Assembly (NCBI RefSeq): GCF_028280385.1 | Contig: NZ_JANQLX010000015.1 | Span: 620,001-684,000 of the forward strand | Source of the DNA: Allomuricauda sp. | GTDB lineage: Bacteria > Bacteroidota > Bacteroidia > Flavobacteriales > Flavobacteriaceae | Direction of reading: 5' to 3' | DNA: 64,000 nucleotides | In this document: positions 6,819 to 15,399 of the stretch, one piece after another | How positions within the stretch are numbered: the stretch's first letter is position 1 | Layout: each line of letters begins with the position of its first letter | Made by a program: the position numbers and the translations under genes | Notes under the pieces: model-generated | Databases searched by the model: none | The model's input: the letters and a program-made list of their open reading frames with translations, nothing else | Told to the model about the DNA's origin: nothing

Positions 6819-6851
6819 GGCGTTCCAAGTTTTCTTTGTTTAAATTGGCGG
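6819..6851. repeat. Interspersed intergenic repeat, copy 2
   Basis: This copy is related to 5092-5124 and shares the exact core CTTTGTTTAAATTGG at 6834-6848. It lies 25 bases upstream of the membrane-protein gene at 6876, so it could also carry that gene's promoter. Confidence 0.4.
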
Positions 6852-6875
6852 GGTGAAACAACCAATGAAATAATT

Positions 6876-7427
6876 ATGGCCTTTAAAATAAAATGGAACT
6901 CAGAGCGAATACTTAGCCTAAGTGCCATGCTCATCAGTTTTATTACCCTGATCATCTTTATTTACCAGACCAATTTGATGAGCCGACAGAATTACCTGTC
7001 CATTTTGCCCTATTTGTCCCTTTCCACTTCCAACAATGCTGCGGATGACCGCTATAGCCTCTCCATTGATAACTTTGGGGTGGGCCCCGCCATTATAGAA
7101 AGTGTTGTTATAAAGCACAAAGGAGAGACCTTTAATATGGCCGACTTTGACAATGAGGTGTTGACCTTCCTAAAGACAAGAGTGCCGGCCTTGGACAGTA
7201 TTAAGGGGATTTCCTATGCTACCCTGGACAAGGGGATGGCCATTCCGGCAAATGCCTCCTACAATATTTTGGAGGTGAAAAGCACCCGGGAAGATTATCT
7301 TTTGCTTCGCGATAGCCTGAACCAACTGCTGGAAGAGGGCATGTTTTTTGAAATTATCTATAGGTCCATCCAAGATGAACGATGGATGATCACCAATGAT
7401 ACCGAGGGTCCCGAAAAACTGAATTAA
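6876..7427 (+). CDS. Membrane-anchored protein of unknown function
   Basis: Starting at ATG 6876, this 183-residue protein has one N-terminal membrane segment (ILSLSAMLISFITLIIFIY). The soluble part begins with strands typical of a beta-sandwich (YLSLSTSNNAADDRYSLSID, then NFGVGPAIIESVVIKHKG). The NFGVGPA motif is common in bacterial single-pass proteins with an immunoglobulin-like periplasmic domain. No catalytic motif is visible. An in-frame start at 6786 would begin in the upstream repeat and is unlikely. Confidence 0.7.
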   Translation: MAFKIKWNSERILSLSAMLISFITLIIFIYQTNLMSRQNYLSILPYLSLSTSNNAADDRYSLSIDNFGVGPAIIESVVIKHKGETFNMADFDNEVLTFLKTRVPALDSIKGISYATLDKGMAIPANASYNILEVKSTREDYLLLRDSLNQLLEEGMFFEIIYRSIQDERWMITNDTEGPEKLN

Positions 7428-7564
7428 ACTTGCAGTATCCGCTGCTGTGTGGTTTGATGGGTTCGCTGACCGTTCCACTTAATCCTGTGTTGGACAATCT
7501 AATTATCAATTGCATTTGAGTGATTAATACGCTATATTGCACCAATAGTAGTATAATATACGTC

Positions 7565-7819
7565 ATGTCAACCATAAGAAAATCCATCACCTTTACACAC
7601 CAACAGGATCTCTGGATCAAACAACAAATAGAGAAGGGAGACTATACCAACGACAGCGAATACCTTAGGGATTTGGTGCGAAGGGATCAAGCGGACAAGC
7701 AAAAATTGGAGGAACTTAGAGCAGCCCTTCAAGCGGGATTGGAAAGTGGTGTGGGTCATAGGAGCGTAGAGGCAATTTGGAAGGAAGCGGAGGATCAGTA
7801 TGCCAAAAGGGACAGCTGA
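7565..7819 (+). CDS. parD: ParD-family antitoxin
   Basis: This 84-residue protein has a ribbon-helix-helix N-terminus (STIRKSITFTHQQDLWIKQQ) followed by EKGDYTNDSEYLRDLVRRDQ, the signature of the CC2985/ParD family. The C-terminus (SGVGHRSVEAIWKEAEDQYA) is the flexible toxin-binding tail. It should neutralise the ParE toxin encoded downstream and repress their common promoter. The two frames overlap by 20 bases, which implies coupled translation. ATG 7565 is preferred over an in-frame upstream start at 7520. The A/T-rich run at 7540-7560 is the likely promoter and operator. Confidence 0.9.
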   Translation: MSTIRKSITFTHQQDLWIKQQIEKGDYTNDSEYLRDLVRRDQADKQKLEELRAALQAGLESGVGHRSVEAIWKEAEDQYAKRDS

Positions 7820-8105
7820 AATTCAATTGACCAAGGCCGCGGAGTTGGATGTAGCCTCCATAGCCAAGTACACCATTTATAAGTTCGGATTGGGCCAGGC
7901 ACGTAAATACCGAAATGGCCTTATTAATACCCTCGAGCTTTTGGCCAATAAACCCACATTGGGCACAGCCTTTTACATTGGAGACAAGATTGAACTAAAA
8001 AGATTTCGCTTTAAGGCGCATATGATATTCTACAAGGAAATCCCATCAGGAATTCTTGTAATTAGAATACTAGGGGGAATGATGGATTTTAAGAGACACC
8101 TATAA
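7800..8105 (+). CDS. parE: ParE/RelE-family toxin
   Basis: This 101-residue protein has the ParE pattern: an N-terminal LTKAAELDVASIAKYTIYKF (strand, then two helices), GLGQARKYRNGLINTLELLA, and a C-terminal strand section KRFRFKAHMIFYKEI then GILVIRILGGMMDFKRHL. ParE toxins generally poison DNA gyrase, while RelE relatives cleave mRNA. The lack of an obvious RelE catalytic set and the ParD partner favour ParE. It overlaps parD and ends 14 bases before the hydrolase gene, so read-through is possible. Confidence 0.9.
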   Translation: MPKGTAEIQLTKAAELDVASIAKYTIYKFGLGQARKYRNGLINTLELLANKPTLGTAFYIGDKIELKRFRFKAHMIFYKEIPSGILVIRILGGMMDFKRHL

Positions 8106-8119
8106 CATTAAAAAAGTCC

Positions 8120-8893
8120 ATGAACATCAAAATACTTCAAAACCTTTTTGTTCGGCACAATGCCATTGATAGCCATAAACCATCCATCTGGTTCATACAT
8201 GGTTTTGGGGACTCGGGTTTGGCCTATAAAGAGGTTTTTGGGTCCGTCCTAGACCGCCATTTCAACCTTTATGTGGTGGATATGCCCGGTTTTGGTGCCA
8301 GTCCTTTGCTCTCAGACTGTACATCCATTGATCAACAGGCCGATTTACTTTCGAAAGTCATTTTACTAGAGACCGGTGATGCGCAGCAAGTGAATATTGT
8401 TTCCCATTCCCTGGGAAGCTTGGTTGGTACATGGCTGTGCCAGAAGTTGAAGGGGAGAGTTCATTGGTATTTCAATGTGGAGGGCAATTTAACCGTTGGG
8501 GACAGTTATTTTTCCAGCAAGCCATTGGAATTTGATACCGCCCAGGAATTTGCAAAATCATTCTATCAGGAAATATTTGAAAAGGCAAAGTTGGAAGAGC
8601 GCTATAAGCGATACTATTGCAGCGTAAGGTTGGCCAACCCGGAAGGGATGCGCCAATGGGCCAAGAGCAGTCAAGAACACGTGAGGGAGAACCAATGCGG
8701 ATTTGAGTTCATTAATCTAGACTGCAACAAAATCTATATGTGGGGGGATGTGGATACCCCTTTGGAAACCCAAAAGTTTATTACGGAACATAAAATCCCC
8801 AACAAACTGTATGAAGGGGTTGGGCATTGGCACATGATAGAGAACACCTACCAACTTTATCAAGATATTTATGAAATGACCTGTAATGCTTGA
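8120..8893 (+). CDS. Alpha/beta hydrolase
   Basis: This 257-residue cytoplasmic protein has the alpha/beta-hydrolase core: an oxyanion motif WFIHGFGDSG near residue 24, VVDMPGFGAS, and a nucleophile elbow V-S-H-S-L-G-S with the serine at about residue 97. A Ser replaces the usual first Gly of G-x-S-x-G. An acid candidate lies in MWGDVDTPLE and the catalytic His in GVGHWHMIE. Relatives include esterases, lipases and haloperoxidase-like enzymes, and the substrate cannot be read from sequence. It follows parDE by 14 bases but is probably independent in function. Confidence 0.75.
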   Translation: MNIKILQNLFVRHNAIDSHKPSIWFIHGFGDSGLAYKEVFGSVLDRHFNLYVVDMPGFGASPLLSDCTSIDQQADLLSKVILLETGDAQQVNIVSHSLGSLVGTWLCQKLKGRVHWYFNVEGNLTVGDSYFSSKPLEFDTAQEFAKSFYQEIFEKAKLEERYKRYYCSVRLANPEGMRQWAKSSQEHVRENQCGFEFINLDCNKIYMWGDVDTPLETQKFITEHKIPNKLYEGVGHWHMIENTYQLYQDIYEMTCNA

Positions 8894-8919
8894 TGTGACA
8901 TCGTAACTTACCGTCAGAT

Positions 8920-9240
8920 TTGAGTCAACTCCGGGAAAAAATAGAGGAAACCGCCAAGGAAATCCTGATTTACCAAGATAAATTGGTAAAGCTGAGGAAG
9001 GCCCTACCTAAAATTGTGCTGGTAGGGGTGATTTTCATCTTTTTATATCCTACCCTACCTGGGAAAAGGGGAGGCAGATGGATAGATGACAAGGACTATT
9101 GGAGCGGGGTGGTTTTTGGTATCATTTGTTTTTTGGCCATAGTCCCCATTGGATATGGAATTGCAGTCTATAAATACAAAAAGTACATCCGGCAACTGTT
9201 GGCCTATAAAGATGAGCTGGAGCGTCAGCGGAATGTTTGA
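8920..9240 (+). CDS. Small two-helix membrane protein
   Basis: This 106-residue protein starts at a TTG (no ATG fits). It has an N-terminal coiled-coil-like helix (LREKIEETAKEILIYQDKLV), a first membrane segment (IVLVGVIFIFLYPTL), a charged loop (GKRGGRWIDDKDYW), a second membrane segment (VVFGIICFLAIVPIGYGIAV), and a basic C-terminal helix. I do not recognise it. It converges on the slipin gene, with 18 bases between the stops. Confidence 0.5.
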   Translation: MSQLREKIEETAKEILIYQDKLVKLRKALPKIVLVGVIFIFLYPTLPGKRGGRWIDDKDYWSGVVFGIICFLAIVPIGYGIAVYKYKKYIRQLLAYKDELERQRNV

Positions 9241-9258
9241 TTTTGACCGGATATACCT

Positions 9259-10155
9259 TTAATCAATGGGCAGCGAATCATTGGAATCGTTGGTTTTGGA
9301 CAAAGAGACCAATCCGCCAAGTGCCCCAAGGTTCATGGAATCAAGCGCCGAACTTGGAACGATTACCATGGATCCCTTTTCCTTTAAACCTTCAAACAGC
9401 ATGTTCATACCTCTCAAATGGAGCGCCACTGGGTTTTTTTGGTAGCGTTCACTGGCCTCTGAAAACTTGTGTGCAATTTCGGTTTCCGCGGTTCCCAAAA
9501 TGACCCTTGCCCGCCGCTCCCGCTCTGCCTGGGCCTCTTTGCTCATGGCATCGGCAAGTACCTGGGGGATGATAATATCCTTGATTCCCACGGTTTGGCA
9601 GGTAATGCCCCACGGATTGGTGTTATGGTCCAACACTTTCTGAAGATCTTCCGCAATTTTCTCCCTTTCCTGAAGAATATCGGCCAGCTCATGCTTGCCA
9701 ATAATATCCCGTAATCCGGTTTGGGCGATGTAAAAAATGGCCCTTTCATATTCTTGTACCTCCAGCGCCGCCTTTTCCACATCCCATACGGTCCAGTACA
9801 CCACAGCATCCACGTTTACGGGAACGGTATCCTTGGTCAAGGTCTGTTCCGCCTTAAAATCCGTGACCCGTACCCGTTGGTCAATATACTTGTCTATCTG
9901 ATCAATAATGGGAATGATCAAAAATATTCCCGGCCCCCTTAACCCTTTAAATTTTCCCATTCTAAGCACAACCGCCTTTTCCCATTGGTCGGCAATGTGT
10001 ATGGACCTCGAGATCAACAGGGCAACCAGCAGAAGTGACGCCAAGGTTTGCATTTGGATAAAGTCGTAATAATAGAGGGCCAGGCAAATGACCAGTGCTG
10101 CTATCATTACCGTTCCTGAAATGGGGTTCCAAAGTTTTTTAGTGATGTTCTTCAT
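9259..10155 (-). CDS. Slipin / SPFH (band 7) membrane protein
   Basis: This 298-residue protein has two N-terminal membrane segments (TVMIAALVICLALYYYDFI and TLASLLLVALLISRSIHIAD), followed by a complete SPFH domain: DQWEKAVVLRMGKFKGLRGP, PIIDQIDKYIDQRVRV, TKDTVPVNVDAVVYWTV, GKHELADILQEREKIAEDLQ. A coiled-coil section after it (QAERERRARVILGTAETEIA) supports oligomerisation. Slipins organise membrane microdomains and can control partner proteases; no NfeD-type partner is seen here. Only one base separates it from the GntR regulator on the same strand, so the two are co-transcribed and the regulator probably controls the pair. Confidence 0.85.
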   Translation of the reverse strand: MKNITKKLWNPISGTVMIAALVICLALYYYDFIQMQTLASLLLVALLISRSIHIADQWEKAVVLRMGKFKGLRGPGIFLIIPIIDQIDKYIDQRVRVTDFKAEQTLTKDTVPVNVDAVVYWTVWDVEKAALEVQEYERAIFYIAQTGLRDIIGKHELADILQEREKIAEDLQKVLDHNTNPWGITCQTVGIKDIIIPQVLADAMSKEAQAERERRARVILGTAETEIAHKFSEASERYQKNPVALHLRGMNMLFEGLKEKGSMVIVPSSALDSMNLGALGGLVSLSKTNDSNDSLPID

Positions 10156-10156
10156 A

Positions 10157-10525
10157 TCATTTCTGATTTTTCAGTTGATCAATAATTTCTTCTATCGTAA
10201 AGCCGTAGCTAAAGGCGATGGAGGAAAATTCATTGCATATTTCGTTTAGCTTGTCTTTCTTTTCCTTTTCAGTGATTTGGATCTTGATTTCATTGATGAA
10301 CGTGCCGGTTCCCTGTTGGGTCTCCAGAATATTTTGGATCTCCAGCTCTTTATAGGCCTTGGCAATGGTGTTCAGATTCACTTTCAGCTCCACCGCCAAT
10401 GATCGTACCGTGGGTAATTGCTCGCCGGTTTTCAAGTTTCCGGAAGCAATACCAAATTTGATCTGATCAATAATTTGTCGGTAAAACGGGATTCCGGTCT
10501 TGGGATCTAATTTGAAATCAATCAT
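10157..10525 (-). CDS. GntR-family (YtrA-like) transcriptional regulator
   Basis: This 122-residue protein has the short GntR/YtrA architecture. The winged helix begins GIPFYRQIIDQIKFGIASG, includes GEQLPTVRSLAVELKVNLNT as the recognition helix, and ends QGTGTFI. The remaining 45 residues form a small helical tail (KDKLNEICNEFSSIAFSYGF) without a ligand domain. ATG 10525 starts the family's normal N-terminus; an earlier in-frame start at 10570 would lie inside the operator palindrome. It is the first gene of the operon with the slipin and probably represses it by binding 10543-10560. Confidence 0.85.
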   Translation of the reverse strand: MIDFKLDPKTGIPFYRQIIDQIKFGIASGNLKTGEQLPTVRSLAVELKVNLNTIAKAYKELEIQNILETQQGTGTFINEIKIQITEKEKKDKLNEICNEFSSIAFSYGFTIEEIIDQLKNQK

Positions 10526-10542
10526 TATACTATAATAATATT

Positions 10543-10560
10543 GTACTATATGTATAGTAC
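10543..10560. promoter_or_regulatory. Perfect palindrome, likely GntR/YtrA operator
   Basis: GTACTATA-TG-TATAGTAC is an 18-base perfect inverted repeat 18 bases upstream of the regulator's start. A related half-site (TATACTATA) lies between it and the gene. GntR-type repressors bind such A/T-rich palindromes at their own promoters, so autoregulation is likely. Confidence 0.65.
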
Positions 10561-10619
10561 AAATATACAATAAATATTTTAATGCTTGTCTTTCGCGGTT
10601 TACCGTAACTGAATTGATG

Positions 10620-10627
10620 TATCTTTA
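10620..10627 (+). promoter_or_regulatory. Possible -7 promoter element
   Basis: TATCTTTA resembles the Bacteroidota -7 consensus TAnnTTTG and lies about 23 bases before the deacetylase start at 10651. I see no good -33 TTTG at the right spacing, so support is weak. Confidence 0.3.
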
Positions 10628-10650
10628 GTCAGTAAACTACCCCTATGACC

Positions 10651-11619
10651 ATGAAATTTAACTCCCATGCACTTGTGTTAACGACCATGCTACTAATGGC
10701 ATGCAAGAACCCATCTCCGGAAAAAACCGCAAGTACTGTGGACACCCCCGTTAGCGACGCTAGCCCTAAAGTTAGTTTTACCTTTGACGATGGCATTACC
10801 GCTGATTTGGCTGGTTATCCCTTTGAGGAATGGAACCAAATGATCTTGACCCACCTTGAAAAGGAAAATCTGCAAGCTGCTTTTTTTGTTACCGGACAGA
10901 ACAAACTGGACGAAAAAGGACAGTTTCTGCTAAAAAGTTGGAACGATGATGGGCATCAAATTGCCAACCATACCTTTTCGCATCCCAATTTCAATGCTGA
11001 AACCAATACCGCGGAGGTATTTGCCACCCAGCTCATGCAGACGGACTCCGTCATTGCCAACTTTCCCAACCATGTCAAACTGTTTCGGTTTCCCTATTTG
11101 AAGGAAGGGCGGCATCCGGCCAAGGTGGATAGCATCCGAAACATTCTTGCTTCGCAGGGGTACGCCAACGGCTATGTGACCATTGATGCTTCTGACTGGT
11201 ATGTGAACAGTCGCCTGATCAAGAAAATTAAGTCGGACGGAATGGAAAATGCCAAAATAGATGCCTTTAGGGATTTTTATGTGCAACATATTTTGGAGCG
11301 GGCGGAATACTATGAGAAACTCTCGTTTGATCTGCACAACACACACATCAACCATACCCTTTTATTACACCACAACCTCACTTCCGCTTTATTTTTAGGG
11401 GATCTTATCAAGGCATTTAAAAGTAAGGGATGGCAGGTAGTGGATTCCGGAACCGCGTTTAAGGACCCCGTTTTCAGTAAGATTCCAAATCCCGATTTTG
11501 CAGGTGAGAGTTTGATCTGGGCACAGGCCAAACAGTCCGGCAACTATGAAGAAATACTGCGATATCCTGCAGAGGATAGTCGGTATGAAAAGGACGGGAT
11601 GGACCAACTGGATCTGTAA
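10651..11619 (+). CDS. Polysaccharide deacetylase lipoprotein
   Basis: This 322-residue protein has a lipoprotein signal (TTMLLMAC). The NodB/CE4 fold is clear: SFTFDDG with the metal and catalytic aspartates at about D46-D47, an FFVTGQN strand, GHQIANHTFSHPN with metal-binding His at about 107 and 111, and FRFPYLKEG as the Arg motif. These enzymes remove N-acetyl or O-acetyl groups from polysaccharides such as peptidoglycan or chitin-like glycans. The lipid anchor places it in the envelope. ATG 10645 is two codons upstream and equally possible. It appears to be a single-gene unit. Confidence 0.85.
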   Translation: MKFNSHALVLTTMLLMACKNPSPEKTASTVDTPVSDASPKVSFTFDDGITADLAGYPFEEWNQMILTHLEKENLQAAFFVTGQNKLDEKGQFLLKSWNDDGHQIANHTFSHPNFNAETNTAEVFATQLMQTDSVIANFPNHVKLFRFPYLKEGRHPAKVDSIRNILASQGYANGYVTIDASDWYVNSRLIKKIKSDGMENAKIDAFRDFYVQHILERAEYYEKLSFDLHNTHINHTLLLHHNLTSALFLGDLIKAFKSKGWQVVDSGTAFKDPVFSKIPNPDFAGESLIWAQAKQSGNYEEILRYPAEDSRYEKDGMDQLDL

Positions 11620-11740
11620 GCATGGAAACGGATTTTATCCCAGAAAATCCTACAAAAAGTTATCTTTAGACTTCGGGCAGAAAAATTTCAACCGCTTTGT
11701 GCCCAAACCTAAACCACTGCCACAACCGTAAAAAGACCAA

Positions 11741-14071
11741 ATGACCGATAACAACCGAGAAAGGATCAACCAACTGATGGAAAAGTTGGAGATTCTTTTA
11801 AAAAAGCAGGATGACTTCTCCCAGGAAATCAATATTCTTCGCAACGAGATCCATGGGTTAAGCATTGAGGAAGATCAGGCCTCCACGGAAAAAGAGGAAA
11901 TAGAGACCAAAGCGGAACAAGCTGTTCCCGCAGTTGAAAAAGTAGTGGAGCCAGTTGTGGAAACTCCTCAAAAACAGACATCACCCCCTGTTAAAGCTCC
12001 TCAAAAAGAGAAATCGGACCTGGAAAAGTTCATTGGGGAGAACCTGATCAACAAAATTGGAATCGCCATCACCGTCATTGGGGTGGCCATTGGCGCCAAA
12101 TACTCCATTGAAAACGAACTTATCAGCCCGCTTACCCGCATAATCTTGGGCTACTTAACCGGATTGGGACTTCTTGGGGTCGGAATCAGATTAAAGAAAA
12201 AATACGAAAACTACAGCGCTGTTCTGGTCAGTGGGGCCATGGCCATTATGTATTTCATAACCTTTTCGGCCTACAGTTTTTACAATCTAATCCCCATAAC
12301 CATGGCTTTTGGACTTATGGTTGTCTTTACAGCTTTTACCGTGGTGGCGGCCATACATTACAATAGACAGGTTATAGCGCATATCGGCTTGGTAGGTGCT
12401 TATGCCGTGCCCTTTTTGCTGAGCGACGGTTCTGGGAATATTGAGGTGTTGTTTACGTATATGGCGATCATTAACGTGGGAATATTGGTCATTGCCTTTA
12501 AAAAATATTGGAAACCCCTTTATTACGCTGCATTTGGGTTGACATGGCTTATTTATTTGGCATGGCACGTTGCCGATTACAAGGGTTCTGAGCATTTTGG
12601 GTTGGCCCTATTGTTCCTTACGGTATTCTTTATCACTTTTTATGTGATGTTCTTAGCGTTTAAACTGCTGCAAGAAGAGAAATTCCAAGTAGGGGATATC
12701 CTATTGCTCTTACTTAACTCTTTCATTTTCTATGGCATTGGATACATTATGTTGGACGGCCATGAAACAGGGAACCAGTTGTTGGGCGTCTTTACCTTGG
12801 CAAATGCCATAGTGCACTTTTCGGTAAGTGCCTTGATCTACAGAAAGAAGCTGGCGGACAAACAACTTTTTTATATGGTGGCCGGCCTAGTGCTGGTTTT
12901 TATTACCATCGCCATACCGGTACAATTGGATGGGAACTGGGTCACTTTGCTTTGGGCCGGTGAAGCTGCCCTACTGTTCTGGATCGGGAGGTCCAAAAAG
13001 GTGGCTATTTATGAATATTTGGCCTATCCCCTTATGGCATTGGCACTTTTTAGTATTGTTCACGACTGGTTTACGGTATATGATGGATACTATCCCGAAC
13101 GTCCTGAGACGAGGCTTACACCCCTGCTCAATATCAACTTTCTTACCACTGTTCTATTTATTGCAGCTTTTGGATTTATGTATTGGTGCGATCGGAACAA
13201 GGATTATAATTCCGATACAGCACCCAGAAATGGATTCGAAAATTTAGTTTCCTATTTGGTGCCCGCCATCCTGGTTTTTGTAAGCTACTTTGGCCTGCGA
13301 CTGGAAATTGGAAATTATTGGGATCAACTTTATACGGATTCCATGTTGACCGTCACCCCGGAAGGACAGGAATACCCCAGTAATTTTTGGAATTATGACC
13401 TCAGGGACTTTAAACGTATTTGGATTCTTAATTATTCCCTCTTGTTCTTTTCGTTATTGGGTGTTTTGAATATCAAAAAACTGAAGAGCCGGTTATTGGG
13501 TTATATCAACCTTGGGCTACTTGCCATTTGCCTTTTGGTGTTTTTAACCCAGGGGCTGTATGTGTTGAGCGAGTTAAGGGAGAGTTACATAGATCAGTAC
13601 TTGGCGCAGTATTTTGAAAAAGGGCCGTTCAATATTTGGATTCGATATATTTCCTTGACCTTTGTGGCTTTTGCACTTTGGATTTGCCATCAATATGCCA
13701 GGAAGAATTTCTTTAAAAGGGACTATGTCATGGCCTTCGATTTTCTGCTGCACACCTGTTTACTATGGATTGCAAGCAGCGAATTACTTCATTGGGCAGA
13801 TATGGCAGATGCAGCACGGTCGTATAAATTGGTATTGAGCATTCTTTGGGGATTGTACGCCCTGTTTTTGATTGTCCTGGGGATTTGGAAAAGGAAAAAA
13901 TATTTACGGGTTGCCGCAATTTCGTGGTTTGGGATTACCCTTCTAAAGCTATTTTTCTATGATATATCGCACTTGGACACCATCCCCAAGACCATTGTTT
14001 TTGTCTCTTTGGGCGTGCTGTTGCTCATCATTTCATTTTTGTATAACAAGTACAAACAGGATATCAAATGA
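11741..14071 (+). CDS. DUF2339 large multi-spanning membrane protein
   Basis: This 776-residue protein has an N-terminal coiled coil (RERINQLMEKLEILLKKQDD), a Glu/Pro/Val-rich linker to residue 85, and then LEKFIGENLINKIGIAITVI, the DUF2339 signature at the first membrane helix. About twenty further hydrophobic segments run to the C-terminus. The family's function is unknown. The gene overlaps the next one by four bases (ATGA), so the products are made together and may form a complex with the DUF3999 protein in the inner membrane. Confidence 0.8.
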   Translation: MTDNNRERINQLMEKLEILLKKQDDFSQEINILRNEIHGLSIEEDQASTEKEEIETKAEQAVPAVEKVVEPVVETPQKQTSPPVKAPQKEKSDLEKFIGENLINKIGIAITVIGVAIGAKYSIENELISPLTRIILGYLTGLGLLGVGIRLKKKYENYSAVLVSGAMAIMYFITFSAYSFYNLIPITMAFGLMVVFTAFTVVAAIHYNRQVIAHIGLVGAYAVPFLLSDGSGNIEVLFTYMAIINVGILVIAFKKYWKPLYYAAFGLTWLIYLAWHVADYKGSEHFGLALLFLTVFFITFYVMFLAFKLLQEEKFQVGDILLLLLNSFIFYGIGYIMLDGHETGNQLLGVFTLANAIVHFSVSALIYRKKLADKQLFYMVAGLVLVFITIAIPVQLDGNWVTLLWAGEAALLFWIGRSKKVAIYEYLAYPLMALALFSIVHDWFTVYDGYYPERPETRLTPLLNINFLTTVLFIAAFGFMYWCDRNKDYNSDTAPRNGFENLVSYLVPAILVFVSYFGLRLEIGNYWDQLYTDSMLTVTPEGQEYPSNFWNYDLRDFKRIWILNYSLLFFSLLGVLNIKKLKSRLLGYINLGLLAICLLVFLTQGLYVLSELRESYIDQYLAQYFEKGPFNIWIRYISLTFVAFALWICHQYARKNFFKRDYVMAFDFLLHTCLLWIASSELLHWADMADAARSYKLVLSILWGLYALFLIVLGIWKRKKYLRVAAISWFGITLLKLFFYDISHLDTIPKTIVFVSLGVLLLIISFLYNKYKQDIK

Positions 14072-15294
14072 AGCTAGTCATTAATTTATCTGCACTTCTT
14101 TTAATTTGCTCGTTTTCATTCGGCCAAATGAAAAATTATGATCATAAAAGGGAGCTTACCAACATCTCCGAACAGTGGCATAAAATTGAATTGCCCAATG
14201 AAATTTTTGGAAAGACGGAACAGGACTTAAGGGACATCAGGATTTATGGTTTATCATCCAACGATACCATTGAGGCACCTTATGTAACACGATTGGATGC
14301 GGGAAGGGTTTCACGCAAAAATGTGCCGTTCAAGACCTTGAACACTTCGCATAATTCAAAAGGGTATTATTACACCTTCGAGGTGCCTTCCCAAGAACCC
14401 ATCAACCACATAAAACTGGAATTCAAAAAGGAGAATTTTGACTGGCAAATTGCCTTGGAAGGCAGTCAAGATCAACAGGAGTGGTTTACCATTGTTGATG
14501 ATTATCGCATCCTTTCCATCAAAAATGGTTTGACTGATTTTCAGTTCACCAAAGTGGTTTTTCCCACGTCCAAATACCGCTACTTCAGACTTCTGGTAAA
14601 AAGTGGGACCGACCCGGAGCTTGGGGTTGCAAGTATTCAGCAGAAGGAAGTCAAGGAAGGTACATTCCGGGAATATGCCGTTATGGGCATCGAAAGAAAT
14701 GAGGATGATCGGAAAAAACAGACCGAAATCAACATTGATTTGGATATGCCGGTTAGGGTGGGCCATATCAAGCTCAATGTAGCTGATGATTTCGATTATT
14801 ACCGCCCTGTTTGCATTAAATACCTTGCAGATAGCGTGCAAACAGAGCAAGGATGGAATTATAGCTATAGAACGCTTGCGAGTGGAATTTTAAACTCCTT
14901 GGAAAAAAATAAATTCAATTTCGGTGGCACCACGGTAAAATCACTGAAGATTGAAATAGACAATCACAATAATCAGCCGCTGGGAATAGATGGCGTGGAA
15001 GTAAAAGGGCATGTTCCCGAACTGGTGGCAAGATTTACCCAGGAAGCTTCCTATTTTTTGGTCTACGGAAATGAAAATACGACCACAGCCTATTATGACA
15101 TCGAACGATTTACCAAGAACATTCCGGAAAAGTTAACATCCCTGACATTGGGGAAGGAGGTGGATATTGAAAAGGAAGGTGAGGCCAAAAAAACACCTTT
15201 GTTTAAAAACAAAAACTGGTTATGGGCCATTATGGTGGCAGTGATCGTGCTGCTAGGGTGGTTTTCTTTACAAATGATCAGGAACAAGAAGTAA
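14068..15294 (+). CDS. DUF3999 family membrane-anchored protein
   Basis: This 408-residue protein has a signal peptide (VINLSALLLICSFSFGQ), a long beta-rich periplasmic part, and a C-terminal membrane helix (WLWAIMVAVIVLLGWFSLQM) with a short basic tail. Segments such as INHIKLEFKKENFDWQIALE and GSQDQQEWFTIVDDYRI resemble the F5/8-type sandwiches of DUF3999 proteins. Such genes commonly accompany DUF2339 genes. With its start overlapping that gene, it should hold a periplasmic domain next to the multi-spanning partner. Function is unknown. Confidence 0.75.
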   Translation: MKLVINLSALLLICSFSFGQMKNYDHKRELTNISEQWHKIELPNEIFGKTEQDLRDIRIYGLSSNDTIEAPYVTRLDAGRVSRKNVPFKTLNTSHNSKGYYYTFEVPSQEPINHIKLEFKKENFDWQIALEGSQDQQEWFTIVDDYRILSIKNGLTDFQFTKVVFPTSKYRYFRLLVKSGTDPELGVASIQQKEVKEGTFREYAVMGIERNEDDRKKQTEINIDLDMPVRVGHIKLNVADDFDYYRPVCIKYLADSVQTEQGWNYSYRTLASGILNSLEKNKFNFGGTTVKSLKIEIDNHNNQPLGIDGVEVKGHVPELVARFTQEASYFLVYGNENTTTAYYDIERFTKNIPEKLTSLTLGKEVDIEKEGEAKKTPLFKNKNWLWAIMVAVIVLLGWFSLQMIRNKK

Positions 15295-15372
15295 CCAAAG
15301 AAATCCAGCACGGAGAAAAGTTGACTTGGACCGGGGTCATAAAAGATATTTCGATAAATCTCATTATATTTA

Positions 15373-15397
15373 TATCGTTTATTAACGATAAACGATA
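15373..15397. promoter_or_regulatory. ArsR-regulon operator, site 1
   Basis: TATCGTTTAT-N5-ATAAACGATA is a perfect 10-base-arm inverted repeat ending two bases before the decarboxylase start codon. The same motif lies upstream of two other genes of the cluster (18345-18365 and 20211-20231). The arms and 5-base spacer are typical of a winged-helix dimer site; the ArsR-type protein encoded at 20290 is the likely ligand. Confidence 0.7.
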
Positions 15398-15399
15398 AA

